A DNA stretch of 64,000 bases from Paenibacillus pini JCM 16418 (GCF_000576305.1 NZ_BAVZ01000006.1:186001-250000); one strand, 5' to 3'. Shown: positions 52,675-62,620, counted from the first letter of the stretch. Notes: a model not told the origin generated them from the sequence alone. Numbers and translations: made by a program.

Positions 52675-52845
52675 ATGCAAGATCAACGAGAGTTATATAT
52701 ACGGATGATTATGGATCTATCTGAGGAACATGGGTTAATGTATGAGCGGCGAGTACTGGAGCATATGCCAGAGCATGAGCTCATTGAACTGCGTGATACG
52801 CTACGGATGAAGCATGAGCAGCATGATTTTAAAAGATATTGCTAA
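52675..52845 (+). CDS. Small hypothetical protein, 56 residues
   Basis: GGGAGGG six bases before ATG 52675 opens a 56-codon frame for a charged helical protein (MQDQRELYIRMIMDLSEEHG to HDFKRYC). It ends in a cysteine. There is no membrane helix. I recognise no family with certainty; the pattern YERRVLEHMPEHELIELRDT suggests a small three-helix adaptor like those common in Bacillales. It is probably monocistronic. Confidence 0.7.
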   Translation: MQDQRELYIRMIMDLSEEHGLMYERRVLEHMPEHELIELRDTLRMKHEQHDFKRYC

Positions 52846-52861
52846 ATAACATATACATATG

Positions 52862-54063
52862 TTAACGCTTGAGTGTGTATGTCAATAACTCATTTACATG
52901 TTCTTGGGTTGTGTTTAGCGTATGTTTGAAGGTAAATACGTTACCTTCTCGTTTTACAAAACGGATATCCGCAATCGACGCAGACATCGAGTCATTATCC
53001 TTAATTCAAAAGGGGCTTGAGCTTCTTTAGACAGGAGCTCTTGATATAATACGGTTCTTGTCCCTGCTTTAACATCAACGAGTAAGAGGGACTGTGTCCC
53101 ATAAGGGCGGATCAACAGTATCCCATCTAAGGCAGATGCGTATTCAATGGTATAGGATTCATCAATCCCTCCAAGTTTTTTCAAATCATACCGCTGTTTT
53201 ACGATACCCTCTGTATTAACTAACTGGAGCTCGGAACCGTTAAGCATTACACTCATGTTATCCACCTGTGCGGTACTTATCGTAGGAAACATACCATAAT
53301 AACTGACTTTTGATTCCCGAATAACTTTACCATTATGAATGAACACCTTATAGATGTCATTACCCATACTCGGCTCGCCGTAATTATGGTTTACAGTTAG
53401 CATAGCAGAGTTATTAGAGAGGTTTGAAAAATGTATCGTATAGTACCCATTCGCTCGGACATTAGTCTGACCAATGGTATGTGGTAAATCCGTCCCTGAG
53501 TTCATATACACGATGCCGTTATCTCTACGTACCCAATAGTGGGTGTTCGTATTACCACTAACCACATTTAGAACTGCATACGATACATTCATGGTCCCGT
53601 CTGGATAACCCTTAATGTTGCCACCTACGAATTGAAGCAAATCACGGATAGGAAGTGCCAAAGTTCCATTCTTTAGGGTAGGTGCAGCCGACATGGTGCG
53701 AGGGACTCCATTGAATACTGCGCGTTTCGAATTCACCTTCCAGCTCAGCTTGCGGTTCGGACCTACGATGGTTAATTGACCTTTCTTTGAATCATAGGTC
53801 CAGATCAGATCGCTGAACATTTCAGATAATGGCTTAAATGAAATATAGGCAATTCCATTCTTCATAAAGAACTGATTATCTTGATGTTTGGGGTCAAAAC
53901 ACCAGGACGTTGGGGTAATTGCCTCCGTAGCTACAGGACTGGCTACTGCTGCAGCAGAGCTACTCTGAGCTGTTGCTTGTCCTGCGAAAGAAGCAAGTAC
54001 AGTCAATAGACTCATAGCAATTAGGAAACATTTTATCCCTTGTTTATTAGAATAATTCAGCAT
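52862..54063 (-). CDS. Exported copper-amine-oxidase-N-domain protein (frameshifted)
   Basis: A secreted protein with a signal peptide (about 1-32) and a copper-amine-oxidase N-terminal-like (stalk) domain: FMKNGIAYISFKPLSEMFSD, SKRAVFNGVPRTMSAAPTLK, then TLALPIRDLLQFVGGNIKGY. A beta-propeller-like C-terminal region follows. The domain occurs in many Paenibacillus wall proteins without any oxidase. The printed frame stops at 52954. Restoring one A near 53001 (coding TTAAGGAT for TTAAAGGAT) continues FELKDNDSMSASIADIRFVK to a stop at 52862, giving 400 residues. Its role is unknown, probably envelope-related. Confidence 0.82.
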
Positions 54064-54153
54064 GTACAGTTATCACTCCCATATTTTTCAATTTAAGTTA
54101 ATGATCTAGACGTCATAATTGATATAAAAGTTGCTGTACTCATTCAAACCCTC

Positions 54154-55038
54154 CTAGTTCTTATCCTGCATGAGTATATGCATGAACTGTGAAGTAGGAG
54201 GACTAGGAAGCTCCTTCCGAGTGTATAAGGAAATGGGATTCTTTAAATGAATGCCTTGAACATGCACCTTCTGAATCTCACCCCGAGCAACATAATCCTC
54301 CGTTTCTAGGGAAGACAAGAATGCAGCGCCATACCCCTCCATGACCACCCGCAGTGTCTCATTCAATCCATTCATCTGTAAGCCGACCGCTGGAATGGGT
54401 AAATTATGCGTGGTACATAACGCGATCAATTGATCTCTTGAGAAACTACCTTCTTCGCGAAAAATAAAGGGCTCATTCACCATCTCAGCCAGATGGATGC
54501 GAGCTCCAGCTAACCGATGCTGTTTATGCACCACAAAACACATGTCATCTTCAAGCCACTCTGTCCGCTCCAGCAGAGGATGATCCTCCCGAATGCCTCC
54601 GATTAGCGCGAGGTCAGACTTGAAATGAATCAATGAATCGATTGCCTGACTTGAATTGGTAGTCGTAAGTTCAATTTCAACATTCGGATGTTTTTGTTTA
54701 TAATGCGCAATCCATTTGGGTAGCAAAAAGTTGGCTGGAAGATAGGTAGCTACGATATGCAGCTTGCCAGCTGCCCCACTCTTTAACTGCTGCAGCGTGT
54801 CCTCAATTTCAGCCTCCATCGCAAATAGCCTATTAGCCTCAGCGGCAAGCCGCTTACCAGCCTCGGTTAGAACAACGCCCCTACCTGAGGAAGTCCATAA
54901 TTTGAGGTCTAATTCGCGTTCAAGCTTTTTAATCTGCGAGGTAACGGCGGGTTGGCTAATATTCAGCGCTTCGGATGCTAGTGTGACGCTCCCTTTGTCA
55001 GCCACTTGATAAAATAATCGGAGTGCATGCAAATTCAA
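54154..55038 (-). CDS. LysR-family transcriptional regulator
   Basis: A LysR regulator of about 294 residues: an N-terminal helix-turn-helix (LRLFYQVADKGSVTLASEAL, NISQPAVTSQIKKLERELDL) and a C-terminal effector domain (AAGKLHIVATYLPANFLLPK). It is of the CysL/CbbR-like group by its first 60 residues. I prefer the TTG at 55038 because AGAAGG lies seven bases upstream; ATG 55044 and 55056 are also open. It is divergent from the threonine-synthase-type gene with 115 bases between, so that gene is its likely target. Confidence 0.92.
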   Translation of the reverse strand: MNLHALRLFYQVADKGSVTLASEALNISQPAVTSQIKKLERELDLKLWTSSGRGVVLTEAGKRLAAEANRLFAMEAEIEDTLQQLKSGAAGKLHIVATYLPANFLLPKWIAHYKQKHPNVEIELTTTNSSQAIDSLIHFKSDLALIGGIREDHPLLERTEWLEDDMCFVVHKQHRLAGARIHLAEMVNEPFIFREEGSFSRDQLIALCTTHNLPIPAVGLQMNGLNETLRVVMEGYGAAFLSSLETEDYVARGEIQKVHVQGIHLKNPISLYTRKELPSPPTSQFMHILMQDKN

Positions 55039-55153
55039 TATCATACCTTCTCTCATTCATAACTTAAATTTATAAATAATAATAAATAATATATTAGATT
55101 AATGATTGTTTGTCATTTATTGTAATGTATATATAGAAAGGTGGCGAACGGAT

Positions 55154-56406
55154 ATGAATCTCGTTTGTGTAGATTGTGGGCAAGAAATCCCGCTTGAGGA
55201 TTTTAAGTATCAATGCTCATGTGGAGGACTATTAGAGGTAAGTCATGATTTTAGTAACATCGATGCGGATTATTTAAAAAGTGTATTTCATGAGCGTCTC
55301 TCCGAACGGATGAGTAAACAGGCTAGTGGAGTATGGAGATATAAGGAACTTATCTATCCGGGATTACCCGATGAGTATATTGTTACTAAATATGAAGGTA
55401 ACACAGGCTTGTACACCTCAGAACCGATTAGAGAACATCTTGGCATTCGCCAATTGTATTTTAAAGCGCAAAGTGAGAATCCAAGTGGATCTTTCAAAGA
55501 TAATGGCATGACCGTTGCGGTATCGCATGGGCGGTCGCTCGGCTATAAGCGGTTCAGCTGTACATCGACAGGTAATACGTCCTCTTCACTGGCTATGTAT
55601 GCTTCTATGGCGGATTGCGGGTCTTATGTATTCGTACCTGACAAGAACATTTCCATGAATAAGGTGCTGCAGACGCTAGCCTATGGTGCAGAGGTCATCC
55701 GCTTTGAAGGGACGTATGATAACGGCATCAAGTTTCTTGAGCAGTACAGTGAGGAGCTTGGTTTGTATATCTGCAACTCCATTAATCCTTTTCGGATCGA
55801 GGGTCAGAAGAGTATCATCTACGAAATAGCCCAGACTTTGAAATGGGAGCTACCGGACTGGATTATCATTCCGGGTGGTGCACTTAGTAACGTATCGGCC
55901 TCGGCAAGGGGTTAGAGGATCTGAAACGTATTGGTTTAATTAACAAAATTCCGCGGGTTGCACTGATTCAGGCCGAAGGAGCAAGTCCTTTTCACCGAAT
56001 GATGGATCAAGGGCTTGAAGAGATGACTCCAGAACCACATCCTGTAACGAAAGCTTCTGCGCTAAACATCGGAAACCCTCCTAGTTGGAAAAAAGCACGT
56101 CGTGTCCTCCAAACCAGTAGCGGAATTACCTGCTCTGTTTCGGACACGGAAATTATTGCTGCCAAGAAGCTGATCGACCGCAGCGGTATTGGCTGTGAAC
56201 CGGCATCCGCCGCGACATTAGCGGGGCTGAAGAAATTAATGGCTGAAGGCACCATTGATGCAGAAGAATCGGTCCTCTGTATTCTGACAGGAAATCTGCT
56301 GAAGGATACCGATATTTTGCGGGAAATGCATACCCTTAAGGATTCTGCAGAATTGACGGTGGAACGTGTTAGTAGATGTATGGGTGTAGAGAGCGCGATT
56401 GAATAA
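55154..56406 (+). CDS. thrC: Threonine synthase-type PLP enzyme (frameshifted)
   Basis: A fold-type-II PLP enzyme with an N-terminal zinc-ribbon-like segment (LVCVDCGQEIP, CSCGGLLEV). The PLP lysine is in NPSGSFKDNGM and a phosphate loop is in STGNTSSSLAMYA, as in threonine synthases. The first frame stops at 55915. One base restored near 55899 (coding TCGGCCTCGG for TCGGCCCTCGG) joins GGALSNVSA to LGKGLEDLKRIGLINKIPRV and the frame runs to 56406, 417 residues. AAAGGTGG decides ATG 55154. It is not in a homoserine operon but faces a LysR gene, so it may be a specialised paralogue with another beta- or gamma-substitution. Confidence 0.87.
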
Positions 56407-56424
56407 CGATTTGTTAATAAATAA

Positions 56425-56457
56425 AGAACATGACCTACATAGGTTATGTTCTTTTTT
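56425..56457 (+). terminator. Terminator after the threonine synthase-type gene
   Basis: GAACATGACC / GGTTATGTTC around TACATA followed by TTTTTT. Confidence 0.9.
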
Positions 56458-56515
56458 GCTATCTTTTTATCAAGGAGCTGTCTATAATAAAAGGAATTAT
56501 TTAGGAGGTGTCGGT

Positions 56516-56596
56516 ATGATAGAAGGCGATCAGAAACACTACAACCGGAAAGGATTGATAGAAAATATGAGCGGCAGTGTGAGTGTGAATTGTTGA
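56516..56596 (+). CDS. Possible leader peptide ORF, 26 residues
   Basis: TAGGAGGTG lies five bases before an ATG opening 26 codons (MIEGDQKHYNRKGLIENMSG to SVSVNC). It stands alone between a terminator and an MFS exporter gene about 100 bases downstream. It could be a translational attenuator of the exporter or a small secreted signal ending in cysteine. The strong ribosome site is the only firm evidence. Confidence 0.4.
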   Translation: MIEGDQKHYNRKGLIENMSGSVSVNC

Positions 56597-56698
56597 CGTA
56601 AGCCGAAGTTGAAGTGGAATGAGATAAGGCATTCATTTGCTTTCTGACTTTCGTGAACCATGATACGTCACCCTGCCGGGGAGGCGGAACTTCGTTTG

Positions 56699-57939
56699 AT
56701 GAATGATCGAGCGGCAAAAGTGTTTATAGGGATGAGATTTATCATCGCCTTAGCTAGTAGTACGATGTTTACAACGTATGGTATTTACTATGTTACCATG
56801 CTAGATTTAAACCCATTCCAATTGGTTCTTGTAGGTACAGTTTTAGAACTTACGGTGCTCCTATTTGAGGGAATCACCGGTGTTGTTGCCGACACTTATG
56901 GACGACGTACATCTGTCATTATTGCTATGTTTATCCTTGGTTTAGGATTTGTTCTGGAGGGCAGCGTCATCTGGCTTGCAGATCTCAGTTCATCGGTTCC
57001 TTCATTTGCGTGGTTATTGATTTCACAGGTTATGTTCGGAATCGGCTGGACATTTGTCAGTGGCGCGGATACAGCTGGATTGTAGATGAAGTTGGGGAAG
57101 AACATGTCGGGAACTTATTTATGCGTTCCAAACGTATTTCCTTGATTGCAACGCTGCTTGGAATTGGAATCAGTGTAGGGTTATCGACCCTTGCTCCCAA
57201 TCTACCTTACGTTGTCGGAGGGTTCATGTACTTGGTACTTGCCTTTCTGCTACTATTCGTAATGAAAGAGACGAATTTTGTGCCAGATAAGCGTGAAGCG
57301 GGAGCCTCTCACTTGAGGAGTATGGCTAACACATGGCTGAGCGGTGCCAAAGTCGTGCGGCGCAGTCCGCTACTTCTGTTGATTGTGGTCGTTACGATAT
57401 TCAGCGGGGCAGCATCCGAAGGATATGAACGGTTGTGGCCAACACATCTGATTCATAACGTGGGCTTTCCGCAGGATGGCACTTATTCCATGGCGGTGTG
57501 GTTTGGGATTATCGCAGCGATATCCACCATTCTAGGAATGATTGCCGTTCGATATACTGAGAAAAAAGTCGATATGGGCAGCCAGCGCGGAGTCTCTACG
57601 AGTATGTTTATATTGACCGTGCTCCACATTGCGGCGATCCTGTTGCTAGCGCTAGCTCCGAGCTTTGGGTGGGCATTGGTAGGAATATTATTGATCGGAA
57701 CCGTTGGTTCGGTCAGCGAACCTGTGTATTCTACATGGCTGAATATGAACTTAGAAAGTAAGACCCGCGCAACGGTATTGTCGATGATGAGCCAATCGGA
57801 TGCACTTGGGCAGACTGCGGGAGGACCTGCGGTAGGCTGGATCGGGAGTCGATTCTCAATCCGTGCTTCGCTCATCGCAGCAAGCGTGTTACTATTGCCA
57901 ATCCTAGCCGTATTCGGGAAGATTCTTCGTAAAAAATAG
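56699..57939 (+). CDS. MFS transporter (frameshifted)
   Basis: A major-facilitator exporter with about twelve helices. The signature loop between helices 2 and 3 is VADTYGRRTSVI. The N-terminal half (VFIGMRFIIALASSTMFTTY to FGIGWTFVSGADTA) and the C-terminal half (WIVDEVGEEHVGNLFMRSKR to the end) are in different frames. At 57076 the coding strand reads GCTGGATT where GCTTGGATT makes DTAWIVDEVG continuous. The repaired length is 413 residues. I place the start at ATG 56699 from the usual short N-terminus; ATG 56660 is open. The pattern resembles tetracycline/macrolide-type drug exporters, but the substrate is unknown. Confidence 0.87.
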
Positions 57940-57979
57940 AAGAGTTAGCTATTTACGTCATATGCTATATAGTGAAGGC

Positions 57980-58027
57980 AAAGCGCCCAATCAAACCGGT
58001 ACACAACGGTTTGATTGGGCGCTTTTT
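57980..58027. terminator. Strong bidirectional terminator
   Basis: AAGCGCCCAATCAAACCG / CGGTTTGATTGGGCGCTT around a GTACACAA loop, with T runs on both strands, between convergent genes. Confidence 0.95.
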
Positions 58028-58041
58028 TGTTCTAAGTGCTA

Positions 58042-58407
58042 TTAGAAATTGCTGTTAATTGTGAGGTATGAAAGATTACCGCCATAGGAGTATTTAATCT
58101 TATACGTATCTTGCGGCAATCCAATTATAGTGAAATTGAAACTAATTGTACCGGAGCCTCCGCTCGGAGGACTGAGAACATTTGAACCCATTTTAACATA
58201 CTCATCTACACCGTTTACGGTACGGTAAGCCTGAGCTATTACGACTCCACCACCTCCATTAACATACACATAACCAGAAACCTTTAAAGTTCCTTGTCCG
58301 GTACGAATATCTGTTTGATTTAAATAAGTGTTAGCGCTTGCAATCGAAGTAAACATGAAGAGCATTACAGCAGAGAGCAATAATATCATTAACCTTTTCG
58401 CTTTCAT
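58042..58407 (-). CDS. Small exported hypothetical protein
   Basis: A 121-residue protein with a clear signal peptide (MKAKRLMILLLSAVMLFMFT, cleavage after ASA at about 25) and a mature part of about 95 residues rich in Tyr, Ser, Gly and beta-branched residues (TLKVSGYVYVNGGGGVVIAQ, IKYSYGGNLSYLTINSNF), probably a beta-sandwich. There are no cysteines. AAAGGATGA lies before ATG 58407. I recognise no family. It is convergent with the MFS gene and transcribed alone. Confidence 0.82.
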   Translation of the reverse strand: MKAKRLMILLLSAVMLFMFTSIASANTYLNQTDIRTGQGTLKVSGYVYVNGGGGVVIAQAYRTVNGVDEYVKMGSNVLSPPSGGSGTISFNFTIIGLPQDTYKIKYSYGGNLSYLTINSNF

Positions 58408-58629
58408 TACATTCATCCTTTCTATTGAGAGACTAAAGAGAAGGAGTCTCTAAAGATGTGAATGCTGGCCAGCGTTCTATTCCATGTGCCTTAATCCTTC
58501 TATAAATTACTATACCAGATTATAGTAGCGCGAACACATTTAAATACAATATTAACATTTAAATAAATTTATGGATTTATATTACATAAAATTCTATATT
58601 GGACCAATCGCTACTAATTCAAGAGTTAG

Positions 58630-58666
58630 AAGACCAGAAGCTTTTCGATTATGTTTCTGGTCTTTT
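58630..58666 (+). terminator. Orphan terminator-like hairpin
   Basis: AGACCAGAA / TTCTGGTCT followed by TTTAATT lies in the 390-base space between two divergent genes, with no gene ending into it on either strand. In the rest of 58408-58796 I see only AT-rich sequence and the promoters of the flanking genes. Confidence 0.65.
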
Positions 58667-58779
58667 AATTGTGTGTTTTGGCATCATCATTGCTTTTGAA
58701 AAAAGACATGAATAATACATATGTACGTATTTGCCATTCGCCCAATCAGCCCTTATAATATGATTTATAAATCTATTAG

Positions 58780-58793
58780 TAAACAGGTGTTTA
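58780..58793. promoter_or_regulatory. Operator dyad at the TetR gene
   Basis: TAAACAGGTGTTTA, a 6-2-6 dyad, ends three bases before the TetR-type start codon; the wider ATTAGTAAACA context recurs at 59436-59455. Confidence 0.7.
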
Positions 58794-58796
58794 TTT

Positions 58797-59411
58797 ATGC
58801 AAATTCTAAAAGAGGATGTTCGTAACAGCATTTTGAAGGCAGCTTTGGCCGAATTCAAGGCGTATGATTATTCTGACGCTTCTATGCGCCGTATTTCCGC
58901 AGCAGCAGGGGTCACGACGGGTAATATTTATCGTTATTTTAGCAACAAAGAGGGACTGTTCGAAGCTCTGGTTGACCCTGTGTATGAGAAGCTGATGGCT
59001 TATATCATGGATATCAAGCAAGAGATTGAACTAGGTTATCCGCAAGAGGCAGATTCGCCTAAGTATATGCTTATGGTTGAAAATACGATCGTGATTCTGT
59101 TTGAAGAATCAAGCGCAGAATTGACCATTTTGCTAAACCGCAGCGCTGGATCTAAGTACAGCCATGTTAAATCACGGATTGTGACACTTGTGGTCTCTAT
59201 TTTGGAGCGGGTATTCATATCGATGAAGAAGGAGGAGTCAGCTGAGCTAACGGTTCAAGAAAGAAATACGATTGACATGTTATCGGGTACGATAGTGGAA
59301 GGGGTTTGTCTTATTTTGAGAGAGCAAGAGGATGGGGAAACGGTGAAAACACTGGTGAATCAATTTCTCTACCTTTATCAATTGGATATGGAGCAGCGGC
59401 GTTTGAGATAG
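58797..59411 (+). CDS. TetR-family transcriptional regulator
   Basis: A 204-residue repressor: an N-terminal TetR helix-turn-helix (NSILKAALAEFKAYDYSDAS, RRISAAAGVTTGNIYRYFSN) and a variable ligand-binding region. AGGTG lies before the ATG. A dyad overlaps its own leader, and a related site lies before the following MMPL exporter, so it should repress itself and the exporter until a ligand binds. Confidence 0.93.
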   Translation: MQILKEDVRNSILKAALAEFKAYDYSDASMRRISAAAGVTTGNIYRYFSNKEGLFEALVDPVYEKLMAYIMDIKQEIELGYPQEADSPKYMLMVENTIVILFEESSAELTILLNRSAGSKYSHVKSRIVTLVVSILERVFISMKKEESAELTVQERNTIDMLSGTIVEGVCLILREQEDGETVKTLVNQFLYLYQLDMEQRRLR

Positions 59412-59435
59412 CACAATACATTTTTTTGACTTAAT

Positions 59436-59455
59436 AATGAACGATTGTTTACTAA
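59436..59455. promoter_or_regulatory. Second TetR operator, before the MMPL gene
   Basis: On the minus strand it reads TTAGTAAACAATCGTTCATT, matching the site before the TetR gene (ATTAGTAAACA..TGTTTATT) at most positions. It overlaps the likely -10 region downstream of TTGACT at 59426. Confidence 0.7.
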
Positions 59456-59489
59456 AAAGATAGGAAATCAGGGAGGAATCATATTTATT

Positions 59490-62400
59490 ATGCGTAACAT
59501 TATTAAATGGCGCTGGATCATCTTAGCTTTATGGATCGTAGCGACCGTGCTGCTCACCGTGTTTCAACCGAATGTAAACGCGATATTAGAGCAGCGGGGT
59601 CAAGACCCGCTTCCAGCAAGTAGTCCTTCTAAGGTAGCAGGCAAACTGCTGAATGAAATGACTGGAGTTAAGGGTACCAGTGATATTATTGTGTTTAATC
59701 GAGATACCAAACTTTCGGACACCGATATGAAGCAGATTGAAACAGGTATTAAGGGCATGAAGGATCATCAAGAAGAGCTTGGATTCAGCCAGCTACTTGA
59801 TCCGTTTACGATGCCTGATGCTAAATCCTCGCTGATTTCAGAGGATGGCACGACGCTGATGGTGAATTTTAGTCTCGATAAAAAGGGACGTAATGTAGAT
59901 GATATCCAGAAGCAATTTGACGATGTGTTTAAAGAGGTGAAAGTTCCTTACTATTTAAGTGGTGAGGATTTTATACAGAATGATTATATTAAAGCTTCGA
60001 CATCTGGGGTGGAAAAAAGTGCAGCGCTGACGGTTATTTTTATCCTCGCGGTACTCATCATTATGTTCCGTTCCATTATCATCCCGTTTGTTTCACTAGC
60101 GGCGGTGGGGGTGTCATATCTCTGTTCCATGGGGATTGCGGCTCAGATTATTGATAAGCTGAATTTCCCTGTTACAAGCGTGACGCAGATGCTGCTGATC
60201 CTCATATTGTTCGGGATTGGTACGGATTATAATATTCTGCTATTTAATCGTTTTAAAGAAGAGCTTGGACACGGTCATTCCGTTGACGAGGCGATTGTCG
60301 CTTCCTACAAGACGGCTGGTAAAACCATCATTTACAGTATTCTGACGGTCTTTATTGCCTTTGCAGGACTCAGCTTCTCTGGCTTTGGAATTTACAAGTC
60401 AGCGAACGTGGTAGCCATTGGTACAGTTGTGCTGTTACTTGAGATTCTTACGCTAACTCCATTCCTAATGAAGGTTCTGGGACCAAAATTGTTCTGGCCT
60501 TCGAAGAAAGTAGCGGGTCATAAGGACAGCCGCTTCTGGGCAAAATTGACGCAGATATCTGTGAAGCATCCCATACTTACGACGGCTATTATTGTAATTT
60601 TGCTCATTCCGGTACTGCTGACAAGCGGACAAAAGTTATCTTTTGACCAATTAGAAGAGCTTGGTGATGGCTATCCATCGACCAAAGGTTTTAACATGGT
60701 AGCGGAGCATTTCAGCCGGGGTCAGGCGCTACCTACCATGGTCGTTATCAAAGATAATAAAGCGATGGATAATAACGACTCCTTGGGAATTGTGGATAAA
60801 TTAACAGATAAATTGAAGGCATTAGATGGCGTGAAATCGGTGGCGAGTATAACTCAGCCGCAATCGAAGCCCATTGATGAGTTTTACATTAGCAATCAAA
60901 CCGAAGATGTGACAAGCGGGATTAACGCATCTAAGGATGGTGTAGATCAGATCAAGAATGGTCTTGATCAAATCGGAGATAAACTGAGCACACCCGATTT
61001 TTCGAGTGCAGATCAACTTGTTTCGGGTACCGGACAGGTGAAGCAAGGGTATGATCAGATTACAGCTGCACTTGGGCAAGTATCCGATGGTATTGGTCAA
61101 GGAGCTGATGGCGCAGGTAAACTGAGTCAGGGTATTGCTAAATTGAAGAACGGATTGAATACCGTCAGTACGAATACAACGAAGATAAATCAAGGGTTAT
61201 CTTCATTGTCTAAAGGCTACATGTCTCTTGCAGGCGGATATAAGCAAGTGAGCGGCCAAATTCCGCAAATTCAGCAAGGACTTACAGGCATGAATGCGTT
61301 GATTGGTGGACTTGGTGCCAGCCATAGTGAACTTGCAGATGATCCGAATTATGTGAAATTGAAGCAAACAGGCGAGGGTCTGGTATCAGGCCTTACTCAG
61401 CTTAATGGGGGCCTTGCCGAACTGAATGCTAACTATGCTAAGCTAAATACTTCGTTCGCTCAGGCAACTGGAGGCCTCAGCCAAATCCAATCCGCTCAGG
61501 CACAGATGGTAACCGGTCTTGCCGCTTTGCAAAGCGGTGCCGATGAGTTAGCCACAGGACTGAAAAAAGGTGATAGTGGAAGTCGTGAAATCACGGCAAA
61601 CATGAAGAAGCTGAACACAGCTCTTGGCAGTGTCAAAGACGGACAGCAGAAGCTAATTTCGGGTCTATCCGAATTATCTGGCGGAATGTCACAGCTTAAA
61701 GATGGAATTGATAAGAGCGGTAACGGCCTTGGAGATATTTCTGATGGATTGGGTAAGACAGGCGACTTCTTAACGCAGCTAAGCAGCTCGAAGACATTCT
61801 TCTTGCCACGAGAAGCTTTGGAGAGCAGTGACTTCAAGATTGCCGAAGATAACTTTATGTCCAAAGATCGTAAAATTACGAAACTCATTGTGATTTTGAA
61901 AGATGATCCATACTCACCGGCGGCGATGAAAACAATCGAGAAGATTAACGATACGTTATCGAGCAGCTTGAAGGGAACGGTCCTTGGAAAAGCAGAGTAC
62001 GGCGCAGCAGGTCCAAGTTCGACGACCTACGATACAAATAAAGCGCAGCTTAAGGCTTTTAACAGTACAGCTGTGATCGTCATCATCGGCGTGTTTATCG
62101 TATTGTTATTCGTTATTCGTTCATTCTGGCCAGCCGTCTATATCGTGTTGTCCTTGGTAGCTTCCTATTATGTTGCGATGAGCGCGTCGAAGCTGGTGAC
62201 CACCTATATCATAGGTGCAGATGGGGTATCCTCATTCGTTCCATTCTTCTCGTTCATTGTCATCGTGGCGGTAGGCGTAGACTACAGTATCTTCCTCATG
62301 GAACGCTTCAAAGAATACGGACATATGGATCCGGGTGAAGCGATTGTCCGGGCTGCGAAAAGTGTTGGCGGGGTCATCATCTCGGCTATGGTGATTTTGG

Positions 62401-62582
62401 GCGGAACATTTGCTACGCTGATTCCTTCGGGACTTGTGTTGTTGATTGAACTAGCAGCAGCAGTTATTGTCGGTCTATTGGTACTATGCTTCATTCTATT
62501 GCCAATGCTTGTACCAGCGCTGATGGTGCTTCCAGGAGCTTTCCAGCGTAAGGCGACTCGTAAACACACAGAAGAGCTTTAA
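59490..62582 (+). CDS. MMPL/RND-family exporter
   Basis: A 1030-residue membrane pump of the MMPL/YdfJ class. Two sets of about six helices (each with GTDYN or GVDYS in helix 4, in FGIGTDYNILLFNRFKEEL and VAVGVDYSIFLMERFKEYG) enclose an external region of about 400 residues rich in Gly, Leu, Ser and Gln in a repeating coiled pattern (INKGLSSL-like heptads, QSGADELATGLKK). Members export lipids or drugs using the proton gradient. GGGAGGAA precedes ATG 59490. It lies after a TetR gene with matching operators, a typical inducible-efflux pair. Confidence 0.93.
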   Translation: MRNIIKWRWIILALWIVATVLLTVFQPNVNAILEQRGQDPLPASSPSKVAGKLLNEMTGVKGTSDIIVFNRDTKLSDTDMKQIETGIKGMKDHQEELGFSQLLDPFTMPDAKSSLISEDGTTLMVNFSLDKKGRNVDDIQKQFDDVFKEVKVPYYLSGEDFIQNDYIKASTSGVEKSAALTVIFILAVLIIMFRSIIIPFVSLAAVGVSYLCSMGIAAQIIDKLNFPVTSVTQMLLILILFGIGTDYNILLFNRFKEELGHGHSVDEAIVASYKTAGKTIIYSILTVFIAFAGLSFSGFGIYKSANVVAIGTVVLLLEILTLTPFLMKVLGPKLFWPSKKVAGHKDSRFWAKLTQISVKHPILTTAIIVILLIPVLLTSGQKLSFDQLEELGDGYPSTKGFNMVAEHFSRGQALPTMVVIKDNKAMDNNDSLGIVDKLTDKLKALDGVKSVASITQPQSKPIDEFYISNQTEDVTSGINASKDGVDQIKNGLDQIGDKLSTPDFSSADQLVSGTGQVKQGYDQITAALGQVSDGIGQGADGAGKLSQGIAKLKNGLNTVSTNTTKINQGLSSLSKGYMSLAGGYKQVSGQIPQIQQGLTGMNALIGGLGASHSELADDPNYVKLKQTGEGLVSGLTQLNGGLAELNANYAKLNTSFAQATGGLSQIQSAQAQMVTGLAALQSGADELATGLKKGDSGSREITANMKKLNTALGSVKDGQQKLISGLSELSGGMSQLKDGIDKSGNGLGDISDGLGKTGDFLTQLSSSKTFFLPREALESSDFKIAEDNFMSKDRKITKLIVILKDDPYSPAAMKTIEKINDTLSSSLKGTVLGKAEYGAAGPSSTTYDTNKAQLKAFNSTAVIVIIGVFIVLLFVIRSFWPAVYIVLSLVASYYVAMSASKLVTTYIIGADGVSSFVPFFSFIVIVAVGVDYSIFLMERFKEYGHMDPGEAIVRAAKSVGGVIISAMVILGGTFATLIPSGLVLLIELAAAVIVGLLVLCFILLPMLVPALMVLPGAFQRKATRKHTEEL

Positions 62583-62620
62583 TGTTGAAGTTTTCTCCGT
62601 TAAATTTTAATTAATCATTA

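Noticed and set aside
56007..56717. 236-codon minus-strand frame over the threonine synthase-type and MFS start region
   Set aside because: It crosses a terminator and the starts of real plus-strand genes, and its composition is not protein-like.
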